Positions 34,033 through 47,310 of a stretch of DNA of 64,000 nt are shown here, in pieces. Positions within the stretch are counted from its first letter, which is position 1; the number at the start of each line of letters is the position of its first letter. This DNA comes from Glomus cerebriforme (taxonomy: Eukaryota; Glomeromycota; Glomeromycetes; Glomerales; Glomeraceae), in contig QKYT01000061.1 of NCBI GenBank assembly GCA_003550305.1, positions 145,508 to 209,507 of the forward strand. Direction: 5' to 3'. The translations under genes and the position numbers were made by a program. The notes under the pieces were generated by a model that was not told where the DNA came from, made no database searches, and was given only the letters and a program-made list of their open reading frames with translations.

Positions 34033-35051
34033 TTTAAAAGTGATCCAAAATAAAATTTTCTCATACGCATATGATAACCTAAAAAATTTTTCATGATCAC
34101 TTGCTTTTCTTGTGAATGATTTGTTATGATAATTCAGGCCAGTATTAAATCTTCATAATTTCAGCCAGAATTATGAAAAATATTAGCCAATAAAATTGTA
34201 TTCACGTGACATGATTCATTTCAAATTTGGGGCTATCATATGAAAATTACCTAACTTTAAATGCCTATAATTTTTTATGTAAATATTATTTTGAAAAACC
34301 AATCAATAATTTAATAGTATTCATCTTAAAGAATAAAACTACTGGTTTATTTTTCTTAAATTTTATTTTTTAAAATTTTGAAAGTTTTTAAATATTGCAT
34401 TTTTATTGTCTAGTATAAACTTCCAGCACCATAATTAAAAAAAAACATTCCCTACAAAGAAATAAAGAAATAAATAATTATTTTTAAGAAATTATGTTAA
34501 TTAAAATTCTTTATATATTTCTCACATGAATGTTTTGTTATCCTCATGTTTTATGTGCTCTTTTAATCATCAAATCTAAAATATAAATAAATTTAGTTTA
34601 CAATATTAATAATATATAAAATAAATGATTAATTATATATTTATTATTGATAATTACCAGACCTTTGCCAAAAAAAAGTATTAAACTCTTCAAAATAATG
34701 ATTCCCTAAAATAGAATGTCTCTCTCTTTCATCCTCTCCCATATATAAACATATTTCCTAAAATATAAAGAATTAATTACCTAATATATAACTTTATATA
34801 TTTACACATAATATATATATTATAATTTGATATGAGACTTTAAAATTTTCTTTTATATTGATTTCTATTAAATTGCATTGTTTTGTTTCAGTTAATCCTT
34901 CTTGTAATGCTATCCCAGAACTATTTTCTGCTTTTATTTACTATTTGATGATATTCAATGTTTCTAAATTTATATTAGTTTATTAGAAGTTTAATTGATT
35001 TTTTAGTCCATAATTGTTCTTCATTAGTATTATTATTTAATGAATTAGATT

Positions 35052-35264
35052 GAATAGTATTAGAAGAATTTGAAATGTTATTCGATAGATTAGATCGAAT
35101 AATGTTAGATGAATTGGAATTGTTGTTTAATAGATTAGATTGAACAGTATTAGATAAATTGAAAGTGCTATTTAATGGATTAAATTGAATAGTGTTAGAT
35201 TAATTGAAAGTATTGTTTGATGGATTAAATCGAACAGTGTTAAATATATTGGAAGTGTTAGTTA
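35052..35264 (-). repeat. 45-bp minisatellite, about 4.7 units
   Basis: Units starting GAATAGTATTAGA or GAACAGTGTTAAA repeat every 45 bp. On the minus strand each encodes 15 residues of an Asn/Ser-rich pattern (N-T-I-Q-S-N-L-L-N-N repeated). It may be an N-terminal low-complexity tract of a lost gene. Confidence 0.7.
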
Positions 35265-35885
35265 TTAATTGAAGATATCCCAAAAATGTCAAAAAAATTT
35301 TAAAAGATAAGAAAAATAATAAATATAACTTCCTTAAATATTTTTTTTGAAAGTCTAGATTAATATATACTAATTTGTCTCAATTATAAAATTTATGTAA
35401 ATTTTGTATTATTGATTTTTATTCATTTGATTTTTTTTTGATTATGTAAATATTGTCTAATTAATTTTAAATTAAATTATTCATTTAATTTTTTTTCAAT
35501 TACATAAATATTGTCTAGTTAATTTGTTAAATTTTATGTATGATTCTCTATTCATTTGATTTAATTTTTTAATTTTTTTTTGAAAATTAAATGTTAATAT
35601 TTCACGGAAGTGATAAATTTAAATAGCTTCAAATCACTCTTATATTGCTTTAACTAATAAAATATTTATTCCTATAGATTCTATATAAATGATATAATAT
35701 TTTTTGAAATTAAAATTGAATGGTGAAGAATCATTTTTGATTAAAAATATTAGTATTTTTATATATTACTAGTATAACACTTTGTGTAATCATAAAATGT
35801 GACTTACAATTTTAGAAATTGAAATGTTAATAAATTTCCTATTTTGAGAATTTAAGTTCTCTATTACAGTTAAAAAAAATACAAA

Positions 35886-36483
35886 ATGAATGTTCCAATT
35901 GTTGACCTTGACTCTGCCAAAAATGAAAGTAATAATAATAATAGTTCATCATCTAAAAGAAGATCTTTGGTTTATGAATATTTTATTAAATGACATTGCA
36001 ATTATTGCAGTAAACAGTTCTCAGACAAGACTACTACTATTCTGATGATAAGGACAAACTTAAATTATACCTTAACAAGAAAATAGCTTCTGGAAAAACA
36101 GACATTCTTTTATGATGAAAGGTATATTAATATTATATTTAATTATGAATTATTATATAATTGATTTTATTAAATTTATTTTTTTTCTTATTTTTTTATA
36201 GTTACATGAAAAGAAATATCTGAATTTGTCAAAAATGGCACATGTCTATCTAGTTATTCCAGACTAATTTATAAAATTGATAAATTTTCTATTAAATTAT
36301 TTGTTTACATATTATTATTATTTTTTATAGCTTCCAGTGCACCTGTAGAGAGGATATTTTCAGGTGGAACAAATTTGGTTGAATAGAAATGATATAGTCT
36401 TAAAGAAGAAATTTTACAGGAAATTATGTGTTTCAAAGGATGGTGGAAGTCTGATCTTGGTGGATCAATCATTATAAATGATT
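35886..36483 (+). pseudogene. hAT transposase remnant, internally deleted
   Basis: Starts MNVPIVDLDSAKNES with a Ser/Asn tract and a basic KRRSLVYEYF, then CNYCSKQFSDKTTT (the first half of a BED finger). About 200 bp later it has SSAPVERIFSGGTNLVE...LKEEILQEIMCFKGWW, the C-terminal hAT dimerisation block. The whole catalytic core is missing, and an intron-like segment at 36121-36330 joins the two. Typical of a non-autonomous hAT derivative. Confidence 0.75.
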
Positions 36484-36576
36484 GATTTTATAATAAAAAA
36501 TAAAATAATAAATAAATTTAAACTATAAAATAATTAAACTTTTGAATTGTTTATACATTTATTGTATATAATTTTT

Positions 36577-36790
36577 ATTCTAGTAAATTGAACTGGTTCA
36601 AGCTTTTAAGCTAAGCTTATTATTAGCTTGAACTTTTTAAGCCAAGCTTATTGTTAACTTGAGCTCATTTAAGCTGACTTGTAAATTATCAAGCCAATTT
36701 AAACATGACTTGACTTGGTTTAAGCTTAGCTCAGCTTGAAAATTTGCAAGCTAGCTTAACTTATATAAAGCTTTATTAATAAGCATAACA
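36577..36790. repeat. AAGCTTGAAC-rich subterminal repeat, right
   Basis: Dense AAGCTTATTRTTARCTTGA, AAGCTTTTAAGCTAAGC and similar words directly downstream of the hAT remnant. Similar to 31278-31435. Likely the 3' subterminal region of that hAT family. Confidence 0.6.
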
Positions 36791-38395
36791 TTTTATTAAT
36801 TTTTTGCTAGATATACAATTATTTTCTTTTTGCTGATAAATTAATATAAATCTATTTTTACCTATACTATTAATTCAGAACATATTGAGACATATTAATT
36901 ATGTACTATTTTGTTATGCAGAAATTTTGATCAAATTTATTGTTTTCTAAACTCTAAGGTCTGAAAATTATGTCAAGTATAATATTAAAGTAAATTGTAA
37001 TACCACATCTCAATATTATATGATAATTCCAGATTATCATATAGTAGACTGAAATGTAATTTACTCTTCAGTAAATTAAGTATGAAACAAAATAAGGTCT
37101 TGTGTTTTGGTTAGTTATAGTTGCAAGAACTGAAACTATTTCAGGATTAGGATTCATACAATAAGAAGCAGTTGCATTGGGTATTATGATTCCAACAAAT
37201 TTGATATTAAGAATACCATCCAAGTCTTGTTAAACAGAATCGACTTTTTCTAATGCATTTTTCAGATCTGGATCCCAGTTGTATAATACTTGCAAAAATC
37301 AAATATTTTAAACTAAACCATTATGTGTTTTTTTTCAAGCAAAAAATAACATAATAATCTCAATCCATAAATCAGGAGGATGCAAAAATTTTTAATAGGT
37401 TTGAATAACTCTTCAAATAATAGCCATTGAAACCAAGCTCCAACATTAGGCTTCTATTCATTATTCCTAACCATACAAACTACATTTAACGCTGAAAACT
37501 AGTTTTCATTGTATATCTCATATGCATTTGATAGTTTACAATGAATTAATTTCTTATGACCCCTGTTATACTAATTCAAAAATTTGTAAGAATAATATTA
37601 TATGCAATGTGTAAGTTAAAAGAAACTTACCTTTATGAAATGTTGATTATAGTTAATAATTTTAGCATTGTAATATGAATGTATCATTTTGTGAACTTTA
37701 AGATCCTTAAGTTCACCATCCGGAAAGCAGACTTTGACTACCTGTTGATCTTGTTTCTCCCTTACCACCTCTTCTATTTATGCAAGGATCTGATATGGTC
37801 GTTAGTCATTATTTCACTTTTCATTTGTTCTTACAGTAAATAACATGATGAATTTGTCACGTGATTTGACGAACTATTTCCTCCAGATGTTATTGGATAC
37901 CTAGATGACTGATTTCTTTTATTCTTCAGGAATAGTTAATTTTATTTATTATTTTTTTTTTGGAAATGATTAGGACAATTGGGAAAATTGTGATTTTTTT
38001 TATTTTATTGTCTCAATTTTTTTTGAGCTTGTGAAGTTTGTCTGATCTGTCGTGAGATTTTTCATATAACATATCAATATATCTACAGACTGTTTGACTA
38101 AACAAAAGTGAAAAAAAAATAATACCTGTACAGTAGACTTTTCGCAACCAATGAACACTCATTGTTTGTAAAGAATGGGAAAGAGGGTGAGAAAAGAAGG
38201 TGGAAAAAAAAGAAAGAGAAAGTGAGAGAAAAAGATCTGATCAGTGATAAGTATTATTAATACCATCTCGCAATATAAATCACGAGATGATGCTCGCTGA
38301 TCCACCAATTAGATTATGAACGTTTACTGTCCTAATATTTTTCACCTCTTTTATTACCTACTCCTCTGTTACTTGCAGTGAAGACTTCCTAAAAA
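36791..38395 (-). other. Degraded minus-strand coding remnant, family unknown
   Basis: On the minus strand between about 37700 and 37000 peptide-like stretches can be read between stops (KLSNAYEIYNEN, CMVRNNE, KPNVGAWFQWLLFEELFKPI), suggesting a decayed repeat protein. Nothing is open over 60 codons. A TCACGTGATT lies at 37858-37867. Not assigned to a family. Confidence 0.35.
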
Positions 38396-39496
38396 TGTCT
38401 GCGCAGTGGGATGATGAGCAAACTCGTATGCTCATTGACAAACGTAAAAGTGGCAATAAAAATTTACCACCAAACTCATAAACGTGATAGCAAAGGAGAT
38501 TAATCAAATATATAATACGAACTATTTTCTGCAGAGGATTGCAATAAAATATTTTTGGCTCTAACTAGGGCATATTATGTAAGTACGATCTGTTAGTTTC
38601 GCAAACCTCTCGCGCCTTTGATTAGCTTTAACCGATTCTGATCTTATTAGACAACTAAAGCCTATAATGGAGGGACTAAAAATAAGAGGAGCCTTGTTGG
38701 AGAGAAATATTACGAATTCTCCACAGAATTTTGGAAAGAACCGGGTATATATTTCTCGGGCTCGTGCTCTTCCTCACAAAAAATGCTAATATTTCAGATA
38801 AAATACTTGTTTTTTTTTCTAGCAACACGACAACTTAATGTAGGAATAACAGCATCAATTACGCCGGGAAGATCACAACCGTCAAGGATTTCAAGACTTA
38901 AAACTTATTCTGGATCATTTCAAATCAGATTGGCAGATCACGAATTCATCTGGATCGTAATACTATGCTCTTGTATCTGTAATCCATTTAAAAAAATACT
39001 TGAAGAGAACCCGGGCTTTTCCAAGAATAGATATATTTGCATGTATGCAAAAGAAATAGAGAGTTCCTTGGTGGCGGTATTATAACAAATTATATATATT
39101 GTAGTGTATGTGATTCCCTGGTATTTACCCCTGAAAAATATGCTGCAATCATATCTATCGAAATGGTCACTTGAAGAGATGCATTACTAGAGATACTAGT
39201 TCAAACGAACATGCAAGAAGAAAAGAAAATTTTTAATTTATCAATAATAAGAAATTTCAGATCTGGCAGTATAAACAGTATATATTACGAGAAAAGGCTG
39301 AAATGAAGAGTTTCCAACTGGAACTTTCATCCCAATTTCTTTCACATTCAGAGAAAGATAAATTGGTATCAGTATCATATGAATATACAATTAGCTATGA
39401 AACTTATGCACAGACTAAAATGACCATAGCAAAAAATACTATACCTAGTGCTCCAAATTTCAAGCCAGCTTGTATTTCTAATACTAAGCAAAAATA
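38396..39496 (+). pseudogene. Broken Myb/SANT-like (trihelix-type) DNA-binding protein gene
   Basis: The ATG at 38396 opens MSAQWDDEQTRMLIDKRKSGNKN, a SANT/Myb-like start with the conserved Trp and acidic residues. In another frame it continues FSAEDCNKIFLALTRAYY with a donor GTAAGT, and the next exon (from about 38650) encodes KAYNGGTKNKRSLVGEKYYEEFSTEFWKEPG. Downstream are Ser/Arg stretches and EENPGFSKNRY, then a charged helix around MKSFQLELSSQFLSHSEKDKLV (39303). At least one frameshift and several stops. In Rhizophagus-like genomes such genes are multi-copy, and I infer the same here. Confidence 0.6.
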
Positions 39497-40801
39497 GTTT
39501 TACCAACTTCTTATTAATCCTCAGGTTCCAAAGAGACTACAAGTGAAATATTTATCTCATCACGCACTATATGCAAAACAAAATAACTTACTACCATCCA
39601 CAAGCCATTTTAATCAGCCAAAAGGTATTGCATTAAGATTGAAAGATGGGGTAGAAATCATGATTGTTTAATTGGTTTAATTGACTAATTATGAAAAATG
39701 TTTTAATTATAGACTATTACGTTTTACTGAATAATAACATTATTTATCTTAATTATATTCATAACTTATTCATGATATAATTTATTTTGTGAAATGAATA
39801 ACTACTATACATAATCTGCATGTATGATCGTCTAGTAAAATTATGAAAATATATCACCTGTAGGCTGTAGGATAAAAATTGTGATCTATTTTAATAATTT
39901 TTTAAGAAGTTTAGGACTTAATTCTTAAATACTATAGTTATGGCTTTAAAACTTTTACACAATAGTTATCTAGCAAGCTTACAGGGATTATAAGAAGAGA
40001 TCCCAAAATGAATTTGAAAGGTAGTAAGGAATAATGGTACTCCTAATCATATGAAGTATTTAGGTGTTATTGCTAGGATAATAAAAAATCCTTATGCTCA
40101 TCCAGAGAACTATATGGAATATTATTATATTTCTATTTATAACTGAATACAGAATAAAAAAATTTAATTACAAATATGATTAATTTATTATATCAGCAAG
40201 ATTAAATATTTATTAGAGATTCAGGCTGTTGGAATAACATGTTAAAATGGCCAAAAATTATTGTATTGATATAAAGTATAACTTCATATAAATCATCAGA
40301 ATTTCAGAATGTAGATCTAAAACAAAAGACATATATTATTTTAGTAGTAAGAAAACTACTATAAATTACTTAGATTTAGATGATAATTGTGATTTGTGAA
40401 TTAATGTGCTGAATTTTTTAGATCAGTCACTAATTATTCTAAATATTATCTTAATAAAAAATTTTGTCAAAATAATATATTTGTCCTCTACTACAATATA
40501 TATAAGTATGTGTGACATAAATTAACATGGTTGATCTTTGTTAAAGTGTATATAATATAATAGATAATATTCTACAAATCATTTATGAAACTGTATTTGT
40601 ATAATGAAATAATTTCACATATAAACTATTTTCGAATTTTTTCTCACAACATTTAGCGAAATAGCATAGCATTTATTAATATATATATTTGCTCCAGACA
40701 AATAGGTTATTTTTATTATATAAGGTTTATTTTAACTGAAATACATTATTTAACATTGCCAAATCTTAGTATTAAATGATCAGATGAGCTAAAAAAGTTT
40801 G
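39497..40801. other. AT-rich DNA, nothing recognised
   Basis: 1.3 kb without open frames of note or clear repeats, ending at the left flank of the Ginger-like element. Confidence 0.5.
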
Positions 40802-40805
40802 TATA

Positions 40806-40932
40806 TGTTATGCGTCATCTATCCATTCGCGTCAGATGATAACTGACGCACCTCAGATTTTGATCAACAGGTTACGTACATAGTCTGACGATTTACAAAT
40901 GAAGCGCGTTGGTTGTCAACTGACATAATAAT
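40806..40932 (+). repeat. Left TIR of Ginger1-like element
   Basis: Starts TGTTATGCGTCATCTATCC; pairs with 43272-43411 with only scattered mismatches. Confidence 0.85.
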
Positions 40933-40976
40933 AAAATTCTATAAAAGATAACACGATAATCTTTTTTGTACTTACC

Positions 40977-43098
40977 GTGTTTATTTCTTTTAACACAAAA
41001 AAAATGGAATACATTTTTATTAGTATCACTACTTTTGAAAACTTAGTAAATACTTATCTTAATAAACTGCCAGAATGTAAATGGTATAAAGCATTAGTAA
41101 ATTTAGAACTCTTACATATGATAAAAGCAGTATTATTAGATCCTAAAAATGTTAATATCTGTGATAAAAATACTCGTGAATGGGCCAAAAAACGGTTTTA
41201 TCTTGAAGAAATTATTCCTGGAGACCATAGAGTAATGGTTACAGCAACTAGAAAGCCAGTTCTTATAGTTAAAAATATGTACGAAGTTTTATGTAGAACA
41301 CATGCTNAAATAAATCAACATGGAGGACAAAGACAACTTTGGCTATCCATGAAAGAAAATTGGGGCTGGTTGAAACAAGATCTGGTTGAAAAATTTGTTA
41401 ACAATTGTTCTATATGTGCTACAAGAAAACCTTTTTTCCATCCTTTAGCTGCAAAACCAATTATTGCAAAAAATTTCTTATCACGAATTCAGGTAAATTA
41501 ATTTAAACAAATTAAGTCATTTTTGCTAAAAGAATTTTTAATTAATGTTATTTTAAATTTGCAGATGGATTTGATCAATCTGTCTTATAGTCCTGATGGA
41601 GAATTTAAATATATTTGTCATGTTCGTGATCATTTTTCACGTTTTTCCTGGGCTAGGGCACTTACATCTAAGTGAGCTGTTGAAGTAGCTGCATTTTTGT
41701 TTGAACTTTTCCATTCTCTTAGTTTTCTCCCACTATTATGTAATCAGATAATGGAAAAGAGTTTTGTGCTTCTGTGATTAAAGAGTTAGTTGATTTGTGG
41801 CCAACGATAAAAATTATTAATGGAAGATCATGTCACCCTCAAAGTCAAGGTCTTGTGGAAAGGGCCAATGGAATATTATAGCAAAAATTAGGAAAATGGA
41901 AAGAAAGCATAGGTAGAAATGATTGGTCATTTGGACTTTGCCTAGTTGTTACATCCATGAACCATTCTTACTGCCGATCCCATAAAAAAACTCCTTATGA
42001 GCTTGTATATGGTGATAAACCTCGTGNAAACTGTGTTTTAATTNAAGAATTATTTAGTAAAGATATTTATGATGAGGAAAATATTCCTGAAACAATTAAA
42101 ATTGATGACCTTGAAGATTTAATTAAAAATCTGGATAATGATATGATAATTAATGAACAAGGTTATTAATTTAAATTTTTTATTTTCAAATATTATCACA
42201 TTTTATTACATTTCTAAACCTTATATTTTACANTTTTATTTAAATTTCTTTCAATTCTAATGAATTTTTATTTTTATATACTTTTCTACCTGCTGGTTCT
42301 TTAGATAATGAACATGAACACAATGATGAACATGAAAANAATGACAAGAATAACAAGCATGAAGGATATCATGGTTATGAACATGATAAAAATGACAACC
42401 ATTAAGTTCATCATAACTATAAATATAATGATGACAGTAATGACAATGAACAAGAAGATGAAGAGGATAATATTAGTATTGAAAGTAGTAAAACAATAAA
42501 CTCAACACAAACTTTAAGTACTCACCATCCAGTTCTTGCTAATATTATCAATACAGCTTTACCAACAACTACAGGTCATGAGACTTTAAGAAAACTTGCT
42601 CGTCAAGATCTTCAAATTTATACTAACCAAATGGCAAATCAAATGAATTTGGGAAGAAAACGACCAAATAAATATGAAGTTGGGGATTTAGTAAGAATTA
42701 TGATTCCAAAAATAGATCATTCTGGTATTGATCGCCCTACACTCCCATGCAAGATTATGGAAATAACAGAAAATAATCAATACCTTTTGGGATCCAAACA
42801 TAGAATTATCAATGTATATTACTCTCCTGAAGAAATTGAACCGCTTGACGCAAATTACTTCTCTGAACTTAACAATATACCTTTCAATAAGATTTCTATT
42901 AGAGAAGCTTCTCATTTTCAAAGTACTGGACTAGTTACAGGTGCTATTTGTAACTGTAAAAATAATTGTAATACCAATAGATGTCGCTATAAAAAAAAGG
43001 AAAAAATTGTGGAAGTAGATGCCATAGTGGTCGTTCATGTCATAACAAAAGTGAAAATTAATGGTCATTCATGTTATAACAAAAGTGAAAATCAATAA
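40977..43098 (+). pseudogene. Ginger1-like integrase/transposase with C-terminal CXC-type cysteine motif
   Basis: The first frame (40977-41501, ATG codon 41004) ends with an H2C2 zinc finger (HAxINQHGGQRQLWLSMKENWGWLKQ...NCSICATRK). After a short intron the integrase core begins MDLINLSYSPDGEFKYICHVRDHFSRFSWARAL, with the catalytic Asp and the typical SRFSWA. A second part has the Asp-Asn (QSDNGKEF-like, out of frame) and RSCHPQSQGLVERANG with the catalytic Glu, then MNHSYCRSHKKTPYELVYGDKP. A GPY/F-like segment follows at 42650-42850 (YEVGDLVRIMIPKIDHSG), then a CNCKNNCNTNRCRYKKK cysteine motif like that in KRBA2-type integrases. A stop near 41674 and frameshifts around 41740 and 43010 break it. 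An Asp/His/Asn-rich tract lies at 42300-42470. Confidence 0.82.
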
Positions 43099-43271
43099 TA
43101 GAATGTTATTTGTAAAAAAAAATTTTTTTTTAAAGAAAATTTTTTTTCTTTTAGAAAGACAAATAAATAAAATTTAAATTTGCATTAAATGAAAATTATT
43201 TATTGTTAGAAAACTTTAAATTATTAAAAAATTTGCGTTACATATTGTTTAAATTGATTTTTTTAATTTGC

Positions 43272-43411
43272 ATCAGATAATAACTGATGCACGTCAGTTG
43301 ACAACCAACGCGTCTCATTTGTAAATCGTCAGACTACGTACGTAACCTGTTGATTGAAATCTGAGGTGCGTCAGTTATCATCTAACGCGAATGGATAGAT
43401 GACGCACAACA
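43272..43411 (-). repeat. Right TIR of Ginger1-like element
   Basis: Reverse complement starts TGTTGTGCGTCATCTATCC. GC-richer than its surroundings. Confidence 0.85.
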
Positions 43412-43603
43412 TATATACATTATCCCTAATATCTTTATAAATGTTAAGATCTTTAATGCACATTCCACATGTTTTTTACTAACGAACATAAAATTTTAGT
43501 ATAAAGTGTCTTGCATATTTCTTTTATCTCTTTCTCCCAATATAAATATGAATTGGAGAGGATATGAATGGGAAATAAGAATATTAAAAAAGCAGTATAG
43601 CCA

Positions 43604-44081
43604 TAGTGTTTCGCAGATGATTTGGCCAAATCAAATTTAATTCGGATTCGATTCGAATTCGATTCGATTTGATTCAGAATTTTCGAATTGCGAATCGAAT
43701 CCGAATCTCAGATTTGGATTCGGTATCATCGATTCGACCGATTGTTTAATTTTGCCCAAATTTTATAAAGCTGGCCAAAATTGCCTTATTTGGATCTTAT
43801 GTAATGGTATACAAACCAAAAAAAGGCAATTTTGTTTCTCTCAAAAATTGGAATTTTGGGTTACACAAAATTCCCAAAAAGGCAATTTCTTGCAGATTAT
43901 TTAATTCCGGCTGGAATTATAAATCACGTGACATTGGCATCGAATTTGAACTGAATTCGAATCAAATCCGAATTGATTTAATTTGATTCGTTTGAATATC
44001 GAATCGAATTTGAATGATTCGTAATTCGATCGAATCGAATTCGAATCTAATTCGATTCGATTCTATTCGTGCGGAACACTA
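43604..44081. mobile_element. hAT-type MITE packed with GATTCGAATTCGA words
   Basis: The ends TAGTGTTTCGCA (43604) and complement TAGTGTTCCGCACG (to 44081) are inverted. Flanks AGTATAGC (43594-43601) and AGTATAGG (44082-44089) look like an 8-bp duplication with one difference, with two extra bases (CA) next to the left copy. Both halves are filled with ATTCGAATCGAATT words in palindromic order around a centre holding GGCCAAAATT and CCGGCTGGAATTA motifs. Confidence 0.7.
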
Positions 44082-47000
44082 AGTATAGGTAATTTTAGAT
44101 ATTTGTTACTTCATTTTTGATATGTAATTATTAATCAATCACTGCTAATATGACAAGCTTAGTTGTAAAAATTAAAACTTTTTTTTTAGATAAAACTCTT
44201 AACATTATATAATTTGCTACTATTATTTATTTAATAAGAAAAGGAATGACTTTACTATTGTTTCTTCAGGTTAAAGATCTAACAGAATATGTAATAAATT
44301 TCTTATTATCAAAAATAATTAATTTTGAATAAAGAATAAAAGTATTAAAAGTTTTGCCATAGGTCAATATAATTTATATTTAATTTTTTTTTGTGTATCT
44401 AATGATAAAATTTATAGCAAATGCTAGAGTTTATTATTGTTGATTAGAAACATCAGTCTAGAAGAATAATATTATCAGAAAATATTTTTTCATGATATCG
44501 AGAGTTTCTGCTACTTTCTAACTATATTAGTAAAATAGAATACATTAAAAAGATAGAATCTGAATATGCATTTACAAATGTGAGATATAAATTTTTTTTT
44601 AACTTTGTGATTACAAATTTAACTTATTGTATTTACTATAAATAGAAATTAGATATAAAAGTATCGTAGGATTAGATGCTGTAAAGGGATTGAAAACTGA
44701 GCAAAAACCTAATCTTGACCATATAAAAAAGAAAATAAAATAAAATATAAGAACATTATAATCCAAATTTAGTTCACTAATAACTGATGCAGATATATCC
44801 CTTTATGGTGCTTTCAAAATTAATCTAAGAAGTATAAAATATTTCAGATCCTATGTAGTGTGATCTGAAAGTAAATATAATTATTTCTGATGATTCATCG
44901 TTAGTAAAAAATTTAGAAATGAGACAGAAGCAACTTTTTTTAAAGTCTTGTGAGAATATGAAATGTGTTCTTTTCACTTTGATAACTTTAAAATATAATG
45001 AATTTGTAAATAACTTTAATAATAATGAAGTTTCAGAAGTACTCAAAAATATTATACATAATAAGAAATAAAAGGAAGATGATGACAAACTAATAAAATG
45101 AACAAACTGTATATTAAGCATTCTGTAGGTAATTTAAATATTTTTTATATTTGATCTCAAAATAATCTTTTATTTATTCTTAACCTAGAAAGAAAATATG
45201 AAAGAATCTAGCATTTGCAACTAGCAAAATATGTAGCTCTTAAAGTAAAGGAACTTATATAATAGATATTATTGTACTTTTACTTCAAGCTGATTTAAAA
45301 GATCTTCCAAATGGTACTGTTTATTTTAGTATTGTAAAATATCAGAATATAGCTAGCAAGACTAAAAAAGTCTTGTATTAAATGAAGAAAGAACCTTATA
45401 ACTTTTCAAAATTTTAATAAAGAAAAAGTCTGATATTATGTTGATGAAAAAATATGATGGTAAAATTTTTGAAATTGCCTATGTTGAATTTTTAAGTATT
45501 GTCTACACTAATTTAAAAAAAAGATAATAAATCTGTAAAATTATAGAGACTTGAAAAGAAATTTTGAATGGAATAAGCTTTATCAATATCACTTGTAAAC
45601 TATTAAACAATTAGTTTGGTATTGTTAGAATTCAGGTTGCTGATGAAAAACTATATCTAAAATGTTTTAGTGAAAGATGCAAATAAAATACCAAGATATT
45701 TTCATTTTAATCAAGCTCAAATATCCTTTTCAAAAGATACATCATAGTATGTGATACCTTCTTATTTATTTACTATTAACTTTAAGAAATATTATAATCA
45801 TAAATAAAAGTTTATTAATGCAGGTATTAGTATAAGCTAACACATATTTTTCATAAAATGTTAATTCAAGCTTTACAGTTTTCTTATTATTATATGATAA
45901 TTAAGCATTGAACTATGTCATATATTATCATATTATATAATTTAATATAATTTAGTATAGAAATTTTAGTTTATATAATTTTTTTTTTCTATATCAATAA
46001 AGTGCTCTGATAGATAATTATTTTTATATATTCATCTGTATTTTTTTATGTAAGATATGCACCAAGATAATAAAACTTTTCTTGGCAAATTTTGTTAATG
46101 AACTGTAAGGAAAAATACATGATTTTTTATTTTTAAATATTAACATACTAATACTATATTATGCAAGCATGCAATCTGAAATAGATAGTTTCAGAATAAC
46201 CAATTTATTAAAATAATATATTGCTAAGCTTAAGAATGATAAAATTAAGATCAAGAATAATAAAATTAAGGTTAAAAATGTTAAGCTTAAAATTAGGGTT
46301 ATAAAATTAAAAAATAAGCAATTGCAAAATGAATTAATAAAAAATTTATTATTTGTACTATAAAAAACATGATCATGTATTAATGCTTTCAGTCTTATCA
46401 GTATTACAAATTGTAACTTCCATGTGATTTGATCAGAGTTAATATTTCTAACTAATTTGCTAGATATATTACAATATTAACATGTAAATTTTTTTTTCTT
46501 TGAATGCACAGAATAAAAGAATTTTCAGATTTTTTATATCATTTTTAAAATGACTAATATGTTAAATGATCCAAGAGAAATCAATCTATATTTCACATAT
46601 ATTATTTGAAGCAACTTAATCAGCTTTCTTATTCTATTAAAATAGATATATGGTAATATTTTATATCTTAAAAATACCTTTTATCACTAGAATAGGTAAG
46701 TAGTATCCATTCCAAAGTAAAAAATTTGCTAAATCAAGCAGTCAAAAATTATAATAATAAAAAATAGTATTAAAGAATGAAATCCAATAGACCAATACTA
46801 ATGAATGTGAAAATTTGTTAAGCCAAGAAAATGAGAAGTTGTGTATATTAAAGCAAGAAATAAAAAAAAAAATTAAAGATCTTTTTGATTTTTAAGATTA
46901 ATATAAATCACATAAGTAAGCTATGACTAAGTCTTTAGAGAAAAGTAGTAAAAAAATTACTTAATTAAGCTCTTTGGTTACCTTTTTCAAAGATATAATT

Positions 47001-47302
47001 TATAATACAAAAAAAAGTCATTACATCAGCTGAAAAGTCTATTGACATATTAGAGAATAAATGCTGATATTTGAAAGATATTATTTTTGCTAAGAATAGG
47101 AAAATTATTATTCTTGTTAATCAAATTTCTTCTCATACAAGATATAGTGATATAACTATAGAACTGAAAATATATTCTAGTACTTATGAAAAAAAATTAT
47201 AGGTAAAGAGGTGTAATGAATTTGAATATGACCTAAAAGTTCAAAAAAAATATACATTTTGATCTATTCACTTGTATAGTTTATGATTGGTGAAGAGTTA
47301 GT
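44082..47302. other. AT-rich DNA with degraded coding traces
   Basis: Short plus-strand peptide-like pieces occur (KDLPNGTVYFSIVKYQNIASKTKK at about 45300; FGIVRIQVADEKLYLKCF at about 45620; a Lys-rich heptad stretch at 46200-46360), with stops between. They look like remnants of one or more multi-copy fungal genes. Function not assigned. The open frame on the minus strand at 44825-45121 is a shadow. Confidence 0.4.
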
Positions 47303-47310
47303 ATATACAA

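Larger units (their letters stand above)
40806..43411 (+). mobile_element. Integrase-encoding TIR transposon (Ginger1-like)
   Basis: Inverted repeats of about 130 bp: 40806-40932 (starting TGTTATGCGTCATCTATCC) and 43272-43411 (complement starting TGTTGTGCGTCATCTATCC), with long nearly identical runs through CTGACGCACCTCAGAT and GTTGGTTGTCAACTGAC. TG...CA termini and a possible 4-bp duplication TATA (40802-40805, 43412-43415) fit Ginger1, whose ends I recall as TGTNR. The interior encodes an H2C2 finger and retroviral-type integrase without reverse transcriptase, which separates it from LTR elements. Length 2.6 kb. Confidence 0.85.

Noticed and set aside
40977..43098. Ty3/gypsy retrotransposon fragment
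   Set aside because: Integrase alone, with matched long TIRs and no LTR, RT or RNase H, fits a DNA transposon better.
44825..45121. 98-codon minus-strand frame rich in Phe/Leu/Ser
   Set aside because: Mirror of a degraded Lys/Glu-rich plus-strand region.
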